Below are positions 5,834-13,100 of a stretch of DNA of 32,780 nucleotides, in pieces; position 1 is the first letter of the stretch, and the number at the start of each line of letters is the position of its first letter. A model generated the notes under the pieces. It did not search any database. It saw nothing but the letters and a program-made list of their open reading frames with translations, and was not told the DNA's origin. The DNA is from a virus. Where the stretch lies: the IMG/VR virus record IMGVR_UViG_3300046010_001847, positions 1 through 32,780 of that record; one strand, given 5' to 3'. The position numbers and the translations under genes are program-made.

Positions 5834-6580
5834 ATGAACGTGCTTGATCTTTTTTCCGGCATTGGTGGATTCTCCCTTGGGCTCGAAAGGGCGGGGATGA
5901 AGACGGTTGCATTTTGTGAGATTGACAAGAAGGCGCAACTTGTGCTGAAGAAGCACTGGCCTGAAGTTCCGATCTTTGAAGATGTGTCAAGGCTCAAGAA
6001 GGAGGATATCAATGAGCAAGTTGACGTTATTTGTGGAGGATTCCCCTGCCAAGACATCAGTCTTGCAGGAAGAGGGGAGGGACTTGATGGAAAGCGAAGC
6101 GGACTCTGGTTTGAGTTCCACAGGCTCATCAAGGAAATCAGGCCGCGCTACGCGATCATCGAAAACGTCTCAGCCCTTCGCTCTCGCGGATTGGAAGAAG
6201 TGCTCAGGGGGATCTCTGAGATCGGGTACGATGCGGAATGGCATTGTATACCCGCTTCCGCCGTTGGTGCCCCTCACCAAAGGGACAGGATATGGATCGT
6301 TGCCTACATTGGCGGCTCGGGAGGGGAGGGATTGGTCGCAAGCACAGATATTGGCAAGGCTAGACAAGGGTGGGTGCGTTGCGAGAAGAATTTGTTCTAC
6401 ATCTCAAGCTCTCCGTTCCAGTCAGGAGATCGTTGGCCTACACCCCTCATTCGGAGAATGGATGATGGGATTCCCAATAGGGTGGACAGACTTAAACAAC
6501 TCGGAAACGCCGTAGTACCGCAAATACCAGAACTAATCGGCACCGCAATTATGAATGCTGAAAGGTTGAAAAAAGCATGA
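5834..6580 (+). CDS. dcm: DNA cytosine-5 methyltransferase
   Basis: The 248-residue enzyme transfers a methyl group from S-adenosylmethionine to carbon 5 of cytosine in a specific site. All key motifs are present: motif I DLFSGIGGFSLGLERAG (5-21), motif IV GGFPCQDISLAG with catalytic C72, motif VI IENV (109-112), motif VIII QRDRIWIVAY (149-158) and motif X KQLGNAVVPQIPE (221-233). The target-recognition segment between motifs VIII and IX is very short (about 50 residues), so the enzyme is near the family minimum. ATG 5834 has GGAGG five bases upstream; no family homology precedes it. It may protect phage DNA from host restriction. The region 6012-6515 also encodes a second protein in another frame. 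Its stop overlaps the next start (ATGA). The sequence recognised cannot be read from the protein. Confidence 0.93.
   Translation: MNVLDLFSGIGGFSLGLERAGMKTVAFCEIDKKAQLVLKKHWPEVPIFEDVSRLKKEDINEQVDVICGGFPCQDISLAGRGEGLDGKRSGLWFEFHRLIKEIRPRYAIIENVSALRSRGLEEVLRGISEIGYDAEWHCIPASAVGAPHQRDRIWIVAYIGGSGGEGLVASTDIGKARQGWVRCEKNLFYISSSPFQSGDRWPTPLIRRMDDGIPNRVDRLKQLGNAVVPQIPELIGTAIMNAERLKKA
6012..6515 (+). CDS. Nested gene inside dcm, conserved-looking phage protein
   Basis: This 167-residue frame lies wholly within dcm (covering its codons 60-227) in a different frame. ATG 6012 is preceded by AAGGAGG with a six-base spacer, one of the best ribosome binding sites in the window. The product begins MSKLTLFVEDSPAKTSVLQ and contains TSQPFALADWKKCSGG, GTMRNGIVYPLPPLVPLT, SLPTLAAREGRDW and near its end HPSFGEWMMGFPIGWTDL. 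From memory these are hallmarks of a phage protein family often annotated as hypothetical or methyltransferase-associated (LF-x-x-DSPAKTS ... WPRSGxMRNG ... LPT ... EWLMGFPxGWTDL). The pieces fall on dcm motif IV (PCQDIS) and motif IX-X in the other frame. Function is unknown; a role tied to methylation is only context. It is possible that some database relatives are themselves dcm overlaps. Confidence 0.65.
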   Translation: MSKLTLFVEDSPAKTSVLQEEGRDLMESEADSGLSSTGSSRKSGRATRSSKTSQPFALADWKKCSGGSLRSGTMRNGIVYPLPPLVPLTKGTGYGSLPTLAAREGRDWSQAQILARLDKGGCVARRICSTSQALRSSQEIVGLHPSFGEWMMGFPIGWTDLNNSETP

Positions 6581-7149
6581 CTCTCGAACCAAGACTTGAT
6601 CCCGACGAGATAGAATATCTCAAGCAGTTCGTTTCGGAAACCCTAAATGGAAACCCCGAAACGCAGATGACCGAGTGGGGAAGCGGCGGGAGCACACTGA
6701 TGTTCCTGCCATACTTTTCTTCCGGCACATTGATATCAATCGAGCACAACCCCGAGTGGTATGACAAGGTGATGAAGGCGGTGGGCGAAGCGAACTTGCC
6801 GGACAAGGTCGCCGAGAACTTCGTGTATTGTTACCAACCACCATCCGTCGACATCCGCTTCTACGGATACGGGGTTCCATTCGAGGAGAACCCATGCTTT
6901 GCGGCACGGTACATAGACCCCGGCCTGAAGTACAAGAACATCTTTGACTCCGACATATACTTCGTTGATGGAATATGCCGTGGGGCAGTGCTGGCCACGA
7001 TCATTGCAAAAGCAAAGAAGCGCGGGGCAACGGTTTTTATCCACGACTACTACGGCCCCGAGCAAAGAGGGCAATGGTATCAATGGGCGTCCAGCCTATA
7101 CAGCAGCGTTCATCAGGTGGGGTCTACGCTGGCGAGGCTTTACATATGA
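6577..7149 (+). CDS. Class I SAM-dependent methyltransferase-like protein
   Basis: The 190-residue protein shows a Rossmann-type methyltransferase pattern: motif I TEWGSGGSTLMFLP (32-45), then SIEHNPEWYDKV (54-65) with an acidic residue at the end of strand 2 to bind the cofactor ribose, DSDIYFVDG (124-132) and TVFIHDYYGP (152-161). No DNA-adenine motif (DPPY/NPPY) is present, so the acceptor is unknown and could be protein, sugar or a small molecule. The start ATG overlaps the dcm stop (ATGA), and its own stop overlaps the next start in the same way, so the three are translated in series. It may be a nucleotide- or glycan-modifying enzyme, but the sequence does not say. Confidence 0.65.
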   Translation: MTLEPRLDPDEIEYLKQFVSETLNGNPETQMTEWGSGGSTLMFLPYFSSGTLISIEHNPEWYDKVMKAVGEANLPDKVAENFVYCYQPPSVDIRFYGYGVPFEENPCFAARYIDPGLKYKNIFDSDIYFVDGICRGAVLATIIAKAKKRGATVFIHDYYGPEQRGQWYQWASSLYSSVHQVGSTLARLYI

Positions 7150-7391
7150 GCAGATACTTCATCGAGGTTGCGGACATCGTTGACAACGACGATGGTTCCG
7201 CAAAAATATCTATCGACATGAGCCATGATGCAATGAGGGCCTTTGCCGCTGTTGGCATCCACAAGGCGCTCATGGACATGGCAGCAGTTGTTGAAAAGGA
7301 GCCGGATTTATATGGACATATTGACACCCAAGGGGCAAGCGACGGTCGAACAGGAGCAGTTGGCTCTGACTATGTTCCGGGAAAGGTTTAA
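7146..7391 (+). CDS. Small hypothetical protein
   Basis: This 81-residue acidic protein (MSRYFIEVADIVDNDDGSAK at the start) has a predicted strand-turn-strand N-terminus and a helical middle (MRAFAAVGIHKALMDMAAVV) resembling small phage proteins annotated as unknown. The last 26 codons overlap the following gene in another frame. The start is fixed by the ATGA overlap with the preceding gene. No function can be proposed. Confidence 0.6.
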   Translation: MSRYFIEVADIVDNDDGSAKISIDMSHDAMRAFAAVGIHKALMDMAAVVEKEPDLYGHIDTQGASDGRTGAVGSDYVPGKV

Positions 7392-7791
7392 GCACGTCGA
7401 GTTTATTGAAACCCCGAAGCATGAGCCAGCCGACATTGACGGCTTCGTTGTCGCCAACGACGTGATCAGTTGCGGCGTTGAGGTCAAGTGCCGGAACATG
7501 ACGGCAAGTGAACTCAAGAATCAGTTTGGCAATAGGTGGCTTATAACCGCTGACAAGCTGGAACGCGGCATGAAGGTGTCTCGCGCTCTGTGTGTGCCGT
7601 TTCGGGGTTTCCTGTATCTAGTGCCTGACAAGATGCTTTTGATTGTTCCGATTTGGGATCCCGCCAAGGGATGGAATCCGAACATAGACCATGAATACAC
7701 AGAGACTCAGGCGACTGTTAACGGCGGCACGGCTCGGCGTTTAAATGCCTATGTGGACGTGAGCGGTGCCACAGTTATTGCGGAACTCTAG
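7312..7791 (+). CDS. Putative PD-(D/E)XK nuclease
   Basis: The 159-residue protein carries the core of the PD-(D/E)XK superfamily: ADIDGFVV (D41/D43) and CGVEVKCRNMT (E57, K59) spaced as in small restriction-like or junction-cleaving nucleases, preceded by a helix with Glu residues (TVEQEQLALTMFRERF). The rest is a mixed strand region ending in VDVSGATVIAEL. It may resolve branched DNA, degrade host DNA or repair ends; the target is not visible. ATG 7312 with AAAAGGAG ten bases upstream is chosen over an earlier non-homologous extension to 7243. It overlaps the preceding small gene by 80 bases and the following gene by 26. Confidence 0.65.
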   Translation: MDILTPKGQATVEQEQLALTMFRERFKHVEFIETPKHEPADIDGFVVANDVISCGVEVKCRNMTASELKNQFGNRWLITADKLERGMKVSRALCVPFRGFLYLVPDKMLLIVPIWDPAKGWNPNIDHEYTETQATVNGGTARRLNAYVDVSGATVIAEL

Positions 7792-8059
7792 GCTACGCAG
7801 CAAGAAGCACCTAGCCAAGGTCCGGTCCTACGGCTGCTGCATTTGCAAGAACCCCGTGGCGGATGCCCACCACCTGAGATCTGAGGGGCATCTCGCTTCG
7901 GCAGCCCTCAAGAACGGAGACGACTTCACCATACCATTGTGCCGGAAACACCACGATGAGCTTCATGCTTTCGGGGATGAAAATTTATACTTGTCAATGC
8001 ACGGTATTGATGCTAAGTTAATTCTCGCCGCGATAAAGGAGGGCAAAGATGAGCTTTAA
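7766..8059 (+). CDS. HNH-like zinc-binding protein (DUF968-like)
   Basis: The 97-residue protein has RSKKHLAKVRSYGCCICKNP, then ADAHHLR and PLCRKHHDELHAFGDE. This Cys-x2-Cys, HH, Cys-x2-HH pattern matches the small phage HNH/DUF968 group often found in recombination regions. Cys24/Cys27 and Cys59/His62 would bind zinc, with His35/His36 at the catalytic position. The frame starts with GTG 7766, inside the previous gene; TTG 7778 is an alternative. The stop overlaps the HD gene by 11 bases. Nuclease activity is likely from family knowledge but not proven. Confidence 0.7.
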   Translation: MPQLLRNSRLRSKKHLAKVRSYGCCICKNPVADAHHLRSEGHLASAALKNGDDFTIPLCRKHHDELHAFGDENLYLSMHGIDAKLILAAIKEGKDEL

Positions 8060-8603
8060 GGTTAAGGTACGCGCACTGGTTGAGTACGACGCCGCTGGCG
8101 CGTTCGCGCTGGAGCGCCACGGTGAACAGGATCACGGGTGCCTCAAGATCGGGGATCACCTTCAGGATGTGGTCCGCAATGTTCGTAAGCACTATGATCC
8201 TCATGTAAACATTCGGAGCCCCGAAGAGGTGCTCGCGGCAGCATGGTTACATGACCTCGTGGAGGATACCAGCACAACCTTGGACGAGATCGCCAGCCGA
8301 TTTGGCGATAGCGTTGGAGAGGTTGTATCGCTGCTGACCGATAAGAAGGGGCGTAACCGTATGGAGCGCCACCTGAGAACCTACCACATGATTCGCCGCG
8401 ACCCCGATGCCACACTCATCAAGCTGTGTGACCGTCGGCACAACCACGAGCGGTCGATCAAGCACGGCGAGCATTGGATGACGATGTACCGGGACGAGTT
8501 CGTGTACTTCAAGTTCGCGCTCTGGACGCCCGGCAAGTTCGAGAATCTGTGGTCTGAACTAGATGATCAACATGAAGAAATGAAAAGGAAACTGTCATGG
8601 TAA
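8049..8603 (+). CDS. HD-domain phosphohydrolase, SpoT/Mesh1-like
   Basis: The 184-residue protein matches the HD hydrolase domain of RelA/SpoT and small Mesh1-type alarmone hydrolases: a helix with DHLQDVV (H37), AAWLHDLVEDTSTTLDEI (H68, D69, E72, D73), FGDSVGEVVSLLTD and KLCDRRHNHERS (D128). These residues would bind the metal ion that drives hydrolysis of a 3'-pyrophosphate, in the known case from (p)ppGpp. The synthetase domain of RelA is absent. ATG 8049 has GGAGGG just upstream and overlaps the previous gene. A phage enzyme of this kind could blunt the host stringent response or repair nucleotide pools. Other nucleotides are possible substrates, since HD families diverge in specificity. 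Confidence 0.78.
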   Translation: MSFKVKVRALVEYDAAGAFALERHGEQDHGCLKIGDHLQDVVRNVRKHYDPHVNIRSPEEVLAAAWLHDLVEDTSTTLDEIASRFGDSVGEVVSLLTDKKGRNRMERHLRTYHMIRRDPDATLIKLCDRRHNHERSIKHGEHWMTMYRDEFVYFKFALWTPGKFENLWSELDDQHEEMKRKLSW

Positions 8604-8836
8604 AGAGAGACCTGAAAAAAGAATACCTTGAGTATCACGCAACCCCGGAACAGAAGAAGCGCCGTGCTCAGCGTAACGCCGCCCGCCGCAAGGCGCTGGC
8701 CGCTGGCAAGGTGAAGAAGGGGGACGGCAAGGAGGTTGATCACATCGCGGCACCTCGCAAGGGAAGCCTTGACGGAATAAGGACGCGGGTGACATCAAAG
8801 GTCCTTAACAGAAAGAAGCAGCCGAAGCGGAGTTAG
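8597..8836 (+). CDS. Small basic protein with degenerate HNH motif
   Basis: This 79-residue protein is extremely basic (KKRRAQRNAARRKALAAGK) and contains DGKEVDHI at residues 43-50 followed by KGSLDGIRTRVTSKVLNRKK. The VDHI and late NRKK recall the ends of an HNH motif, but the middle Asn is not clearly kept and there are no cysteines. Relatives annotated as HNH or hypothetical occur in phage replication regions, as I recall. DNA binding is plausible. The ATG overlaps the HD gene stop by seven bases. Confidence 0.6.
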   Translation: MVKRDLKKEYLEYHATPEQKKRRAQRNAARRKALAAGKVKKGDGKEVDHIAAPRKGSLDGIRTRVTSKVLNRKKQPKRS

Positions 8837-8837
8837 C

Positions 8838-9290
8838 ATGACCGAGTGGGCCAAGAAGAACACCCTGCAATGTGAAGTTGTGAAGATAGCCATGTCGCAG
8901 GACAAGAACGGGCATGTCCTGAAGCTGGCCATCCACCCAAACGACCTTCCAAAGGATCTAGTGTTGGATCCTCTTGGTTCACGGTATGTTATGGTGCTTG
9001 CGCGTCTAAATGATCAAGACGAAATTATGGCCCCGAAGGAGAAGACAGATGGGGAAAGGGCGGTGGCTTCTGCCAGTCTTATGTGCCGTAATGATCGGTT
9101 TGTGGCTTGGCTTGCTGATCGGGGTTACGCTCGTGATGACACTGAAGATTCCGCCCGTGAAGGGGTTCGAGAATTTTGCTCCGTCAAATCCATCTCCGAG
9201 CTGGCCACCAACGAAGACGCGCGTCGTAAGTTTGTAGGATTGAGAGAAGAGTTTGACCGGGCAGTTAAAAAAGGAGAGGCACCAAAATGA
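8838..9290 (+). CDS. Hypothetical phage protein
   Basis: The 150-residue protein has a beta-rich N-terminal half (LQCEVVKIAMSQDKNGHVLK, then LAIHPNDLPKDLVLDPLGSR and VMVLARLND) and a helical, charged C-terminal half (MCRNDRFVAWLADRGYAR, FVGLREEFDRAVKKG). The IHPxDLPxxLxxDPLGSRY signature recurs in alphaproteobacterial phages and prophages as far as I recall, always without a known role. It follows the HNH-like gene after one base and overlaps the integrase start by four bases (ATGA), so it is co-translated with the integrase. Confidence 0.65.
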   Translation: MTEWAKKNTLQCEVVKIAMSQDKNGHVLKLAIHPNDLPKDLVLDPLGSRYVMVLARLNDQDEIMAPKEKTDGERAVASASLMCRNDRFVAWLADRGYARDDTEDSAREGVREFCSVKSISELATNEDARRKFVGLREEFDRAVKKGEAPK

Positions 9291-10105
9291 CGTTCGAGGA
9301 ATTGTTCAGGAAATATGAAAGGTCGCCGGGGTTTGAAAAGCTCTCGGTCAAATCAAAACAGGCATACATCTATTGCGGCAAACGAATAGCTGCACAGCTT
9401 GGAGATATGGATGTGACCTCTGTTCGGAGGTCAACCTTCATCAAGATGCAGGGCGACATGAAGGACACACCCGCTTTGGCGAACCTGTTCACGCGGATCG
9501 CGTCCATTGCTTTCTCATATGGCGTGGATCTGGACATCATCAGCGCCAATCCGGTTGCGGGGCTCAAGTCCCTAAAGACAGGGGGCCACGAAAAATGGAA
9601 CCCCGAAGAGGTCAGGCAGGTGATTGCATTGAATGATAGGAAGATCTCAACCGCAGTTGCGCTTGCGTGGTACACCGGCCAGCGCGAAGGCGACATCTTG
9701 TCGATGCGTTGGTCCGACTACAAGGACGGCTACATCTCTCTGGCACAGCAGAAGACCGGGCAAGAGATGAAGCTGAAGGTGCATCCCGATCTTGAGGCGT
9801 ACCTTGATTCTGTGCGCGGCACGGAGCCTGAGGGGTACTTCATTGTGTCGGGCAAGAATCAGGTGACCGGAGGGTCTTTCCGCGTCACGTTCAGGCGGAA
9901 GATGGATTCTATCGGGATCAAGAAGACATTCCACGGCATCCGCAAGGGCGTGGCGTGTTCTCTTGCCGAGAATGGCAGGTCCGTAAATGAAATAGCCGCC
10001 ATCCTCGGTCACAAGACCATTAGAATGGCGGCGTATTATGCGGATCAGGCCAGTGGAAAAAGGCTGGCTGAGAATGCCGTGAGCAGCATTGTTAGCTGCG
10101 TTTAG
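9287..10105 (+). CDS. int: Tyrosine recombinase (phage integrase)
   Basis: The 272-residue integrase would cut and rejoin phage and host attachment sites. An N-terminal SAM-like DNA-binding domain (about 1-90) precedes the catalytic domain with a full residue set: R133 in TGQREGDIL, K156 in QQKTGQE, H216 and R219 in FHGIRKGVA, H242 in LGHKTI, and the nucleophile Y251 in MAAYYADQ. It is short for the family, lacking a long arm-binding domain. The start is ATG 9287 overlapping the previous stop, with AAAGGAGAG upstream. It is the last gene of the rightward operon and meets the virion operon tail to tail with a three-base overlap of stops, leaving no room for an attachment site or terminator next to it. 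It is the main evidence for a temperate life style. Confidence 0.93.
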   Translation: MTFEELFRKYERSPGFEKLSVKSKQAYIYCGKRIAAQLGDMDVTSVRRSTFIKMQGDMKDTPALANLFTRIASIAFSYGVDLDIISANPVAGLKSLKTGGHEKWNPEEVRQVIALNDRKISTAVALAWYTGQREGDILSMRWSDYKDGYISLAQQKTGQEMKLKVHPDLEAYLDSVRGTEPEGYFIVSGKNQVTGGSFRVTFRRKMDSIGIKKTFHGIRKGVACSLAENGRSVNEIAAILGHKTIRMAAYYADQASGKRLAENAVSSIVSCV

Positions 10106-13100
10106 CGGCCAATCTTCTCGTTGATTTCGGAAACCTTTGAAGCAAGATTGAGGCGGGTCTCGCGGAGCTTCCGCATCGCCTCAAACTTCTCATCTCGTGT
10201 CATCTCCTGATCGGCTGCGATTTGACGCTCTCTTGCGGCAAGCTTGTTTAGACCTTCAACAAGCCTGAACACATACTTCCTGTACGAAAGCACATCACGA
10301 TTCTCGTCGAGGTAGTCTTTTACTGCCTCGGCGTCACCAATCTGCTTCAGCCTGCTGAACGACCTGTTGGCTTCATCTACAACGCGGAACAGTTCGTAGG
10401 CCTGAGAGACGACCTTTGGATTGCGGTCCTCTGTGTCAATGAAGAATCGCCGAACAACGGGCATTTCACTGAGGCTTCTTGGCAATCTTTCGGGGCCGAC
10501 ATCAAAATTTTCCATAGCAAGAGACGCAGCCTGAGATATATAGGTTCCAAAAGGTCCGGCGTAGCCGCCAATCAGATTGTCGATCACAATTGGGCTTGCG
10601 CCCTCGAATCTGCCGGTCGTCATGTCGTAGAAAATCGGCACACCGCTAATCATCATGGCCAATTGAGACGTTCTGGCGTTGTACTGAAGCTCCGGGGCAA
10701 GTCGGGCTTGACCTTCAGATATCAGAGGGAGGCCGGTATAGAAATCGTGGTTGACAATCACCTCAAGTGCCGGAAGCATGAACTGGGGAATCGGGGTTAT
10801 ACCAAATGTTGAAGCGAAAGAAGATGTAAACAGAGCCACGTTCTCTCTTGTAGATGCCTCTCCAGTCATGCTCTTGTAGAACTGCTGCGGGAACGTGCTG
10901 AACAAGAGACCGGCTTCAAACGCCTTCGGGACTGCAATGAACTCCCCCTTGAGGCCGAATCCAGAAAGTGGGATCAACAGGTTGGCGTTCTTTACGTAGT
11001 CTTCAATTTGCTGATAGTCCTCGTCGTCTTCATTGATCATTTCGAGGGCCATTGATATGGCGGCTAGCATACCGCCACGAATCAAGAACTTCTTTCCGAG
11101 GTTTGCCTCACTTTCACTGCGAGCCTTGCCAATTGCCACGCGGACACCTGCCTGACCCGCTTGATAAAGGACATCAAGACCCTGAATGCGTGCGTTCAAG
11201 AACGGGACAAGCTTTGTCAGTATGGACAGTGTCTGGCTTGCACCGTGACGGCTGAAGTTCATGATCCTGAGCGCCTGCCAAGATGCCTCCGCCTCAGAAA
11301 GACCTTTAGCCCGCGCAGCATCAAACACAGCTATGCGTGTTGCCGCATCTGACATTTCTGATAGGGCACCGAGCCTATTCCAAATCGTGGATGTTGCGGC
11401 GACAAGAGCCTGAGAGCTAGTTATCATGTGTATATTCTTGGGCATCTTGTCGCGGCGAATACGAGCAGCAAGTTCTCTTGGCCCAATCATGGCACGGTCA
11501 TAGGAGCCAACGATGCCGCGAGACTGGAGGGCTTGGAAGCTTGCGCCATTACTGTACGCATTAGCAAAACCCTTGACTGTCCCGATGAATGGCAGAATGT
11601 CAGCCCCGGATGTGATCCAAGCGGCTACCGTATCTCGCATAAGGTTCGCAACCATGAAGCCCGGATCTCTGGTGATCGACTCACGGAGCCAGCCAGTCGG
11701 CAGGCCCATAACTTCCCAGAACCTTCCAACGTTTACACGGTCGTCCGATCCAAGAGCCGTCACAAGCAATGGATCGCTGACTGCGAACCTTCTTTCGACG
11801 CCCTTGTCACGATAAAACATGACCTGATCTTCTTCGCCGCGAGTCCTGTCGGGGTCCTCGCCCGTGCCGAGAGCCCTAGCAACACCCATGCGCTTGGCAA
11901 GTTCAAATGATTTTCTGGTTGCAATATTTTTGGCAATTGCCGAGACCCAGAAATTCATGTTCGTGAGCATCACGTACATTGGGTCATTAACGAGACCGCC
12001 AAGCTCCGTGCCCTTATACGGACGAAGATTAAATCGGCTCGCTGTCTTTGTCGAAATGTTGGGGCCTTTTACCTCCTCAAACACTTCGTAATAATAGCTG
12101 TAGTAATCCATGCGCTTGGTGAGGTCTGCAAGCTCCTGTTGGCTTATGACCTCAGCCTCGACCGCTGCCTCAAGGAGGCGCTTGTTGAAGCGCTGATACA
12201 TTTTGTATGCTTCAACAATCTCCGGGTAGTTTGTCTCGGTGAACGAGATCGTCTCCCTTACTGCGGCATCTGTCAGCTCCGCCGGTACGCGCTTTCCTTC
12301 AGCCTTTAGGCCGATTGCCCTCTTGGCTGTTGCGTATAGACGCCATATCTTGCGCTTGTCTTCTTGCTGGCCAGTTTCTGGATTGATTTGCCCCGGCTCA
12401 AGCATGACAGAAAAAACATTACCGAGATTGTCTGGGCTTTCCCTCGTCTTAATTGTCGAAGAGAGGATATCCCCGGACTGATCTTTTTCAATGTACATTA
12501 TGCCTTTGTAGGCGAGATCAACGGCCAGATGACTGGCCCTGTCCTTCATTTCAAGTGCGAAGAGGGAGGAGTAGTCAGCAGACTCAAGCTCGAATCCCTT
12601 GCCCTTAATTTCCGACTCCATCTTTTCAAGATGGTCGATTACAGTGTTCTTGTCTACCGCAGCCGCCCGACCAATCAATCCGGCACGGGTCCACTTGCCG
12701 ATTTTCACGTCCCCATACAAAGGACTTTTGAACACGCGATCAGTTGGGGTTTCCGAAAGGAAGAAGTCGAAGACCATATCCTTGAACGATTTCTGTGGTG
12801 CCGGGGCGTAAAGCTTTTCGTTCATCGCCTCCAGATTTGCGGGAAGCGGGGCTGCCGAAACTCTTACATCAGTTTTGATTGTTGGCTCTGCGGCTCCTTC
12901 ATCGACCTGAGTTTCCACCACGGGGGCTGCTTCGCGACTTCCAACCTCTCCCGACTCAATGCGACGGAATACCTGCGTCTGTGCATCAGACTTCAAAACC
13001 CCGAAGATGCGACGGAAGAACTCACGCAGACGATTGAGAAGGCCGGTAGCATTCTGCACAGGCTTGGACTTGCCGCTAACCCAGTCCTTGTACATTTCAG

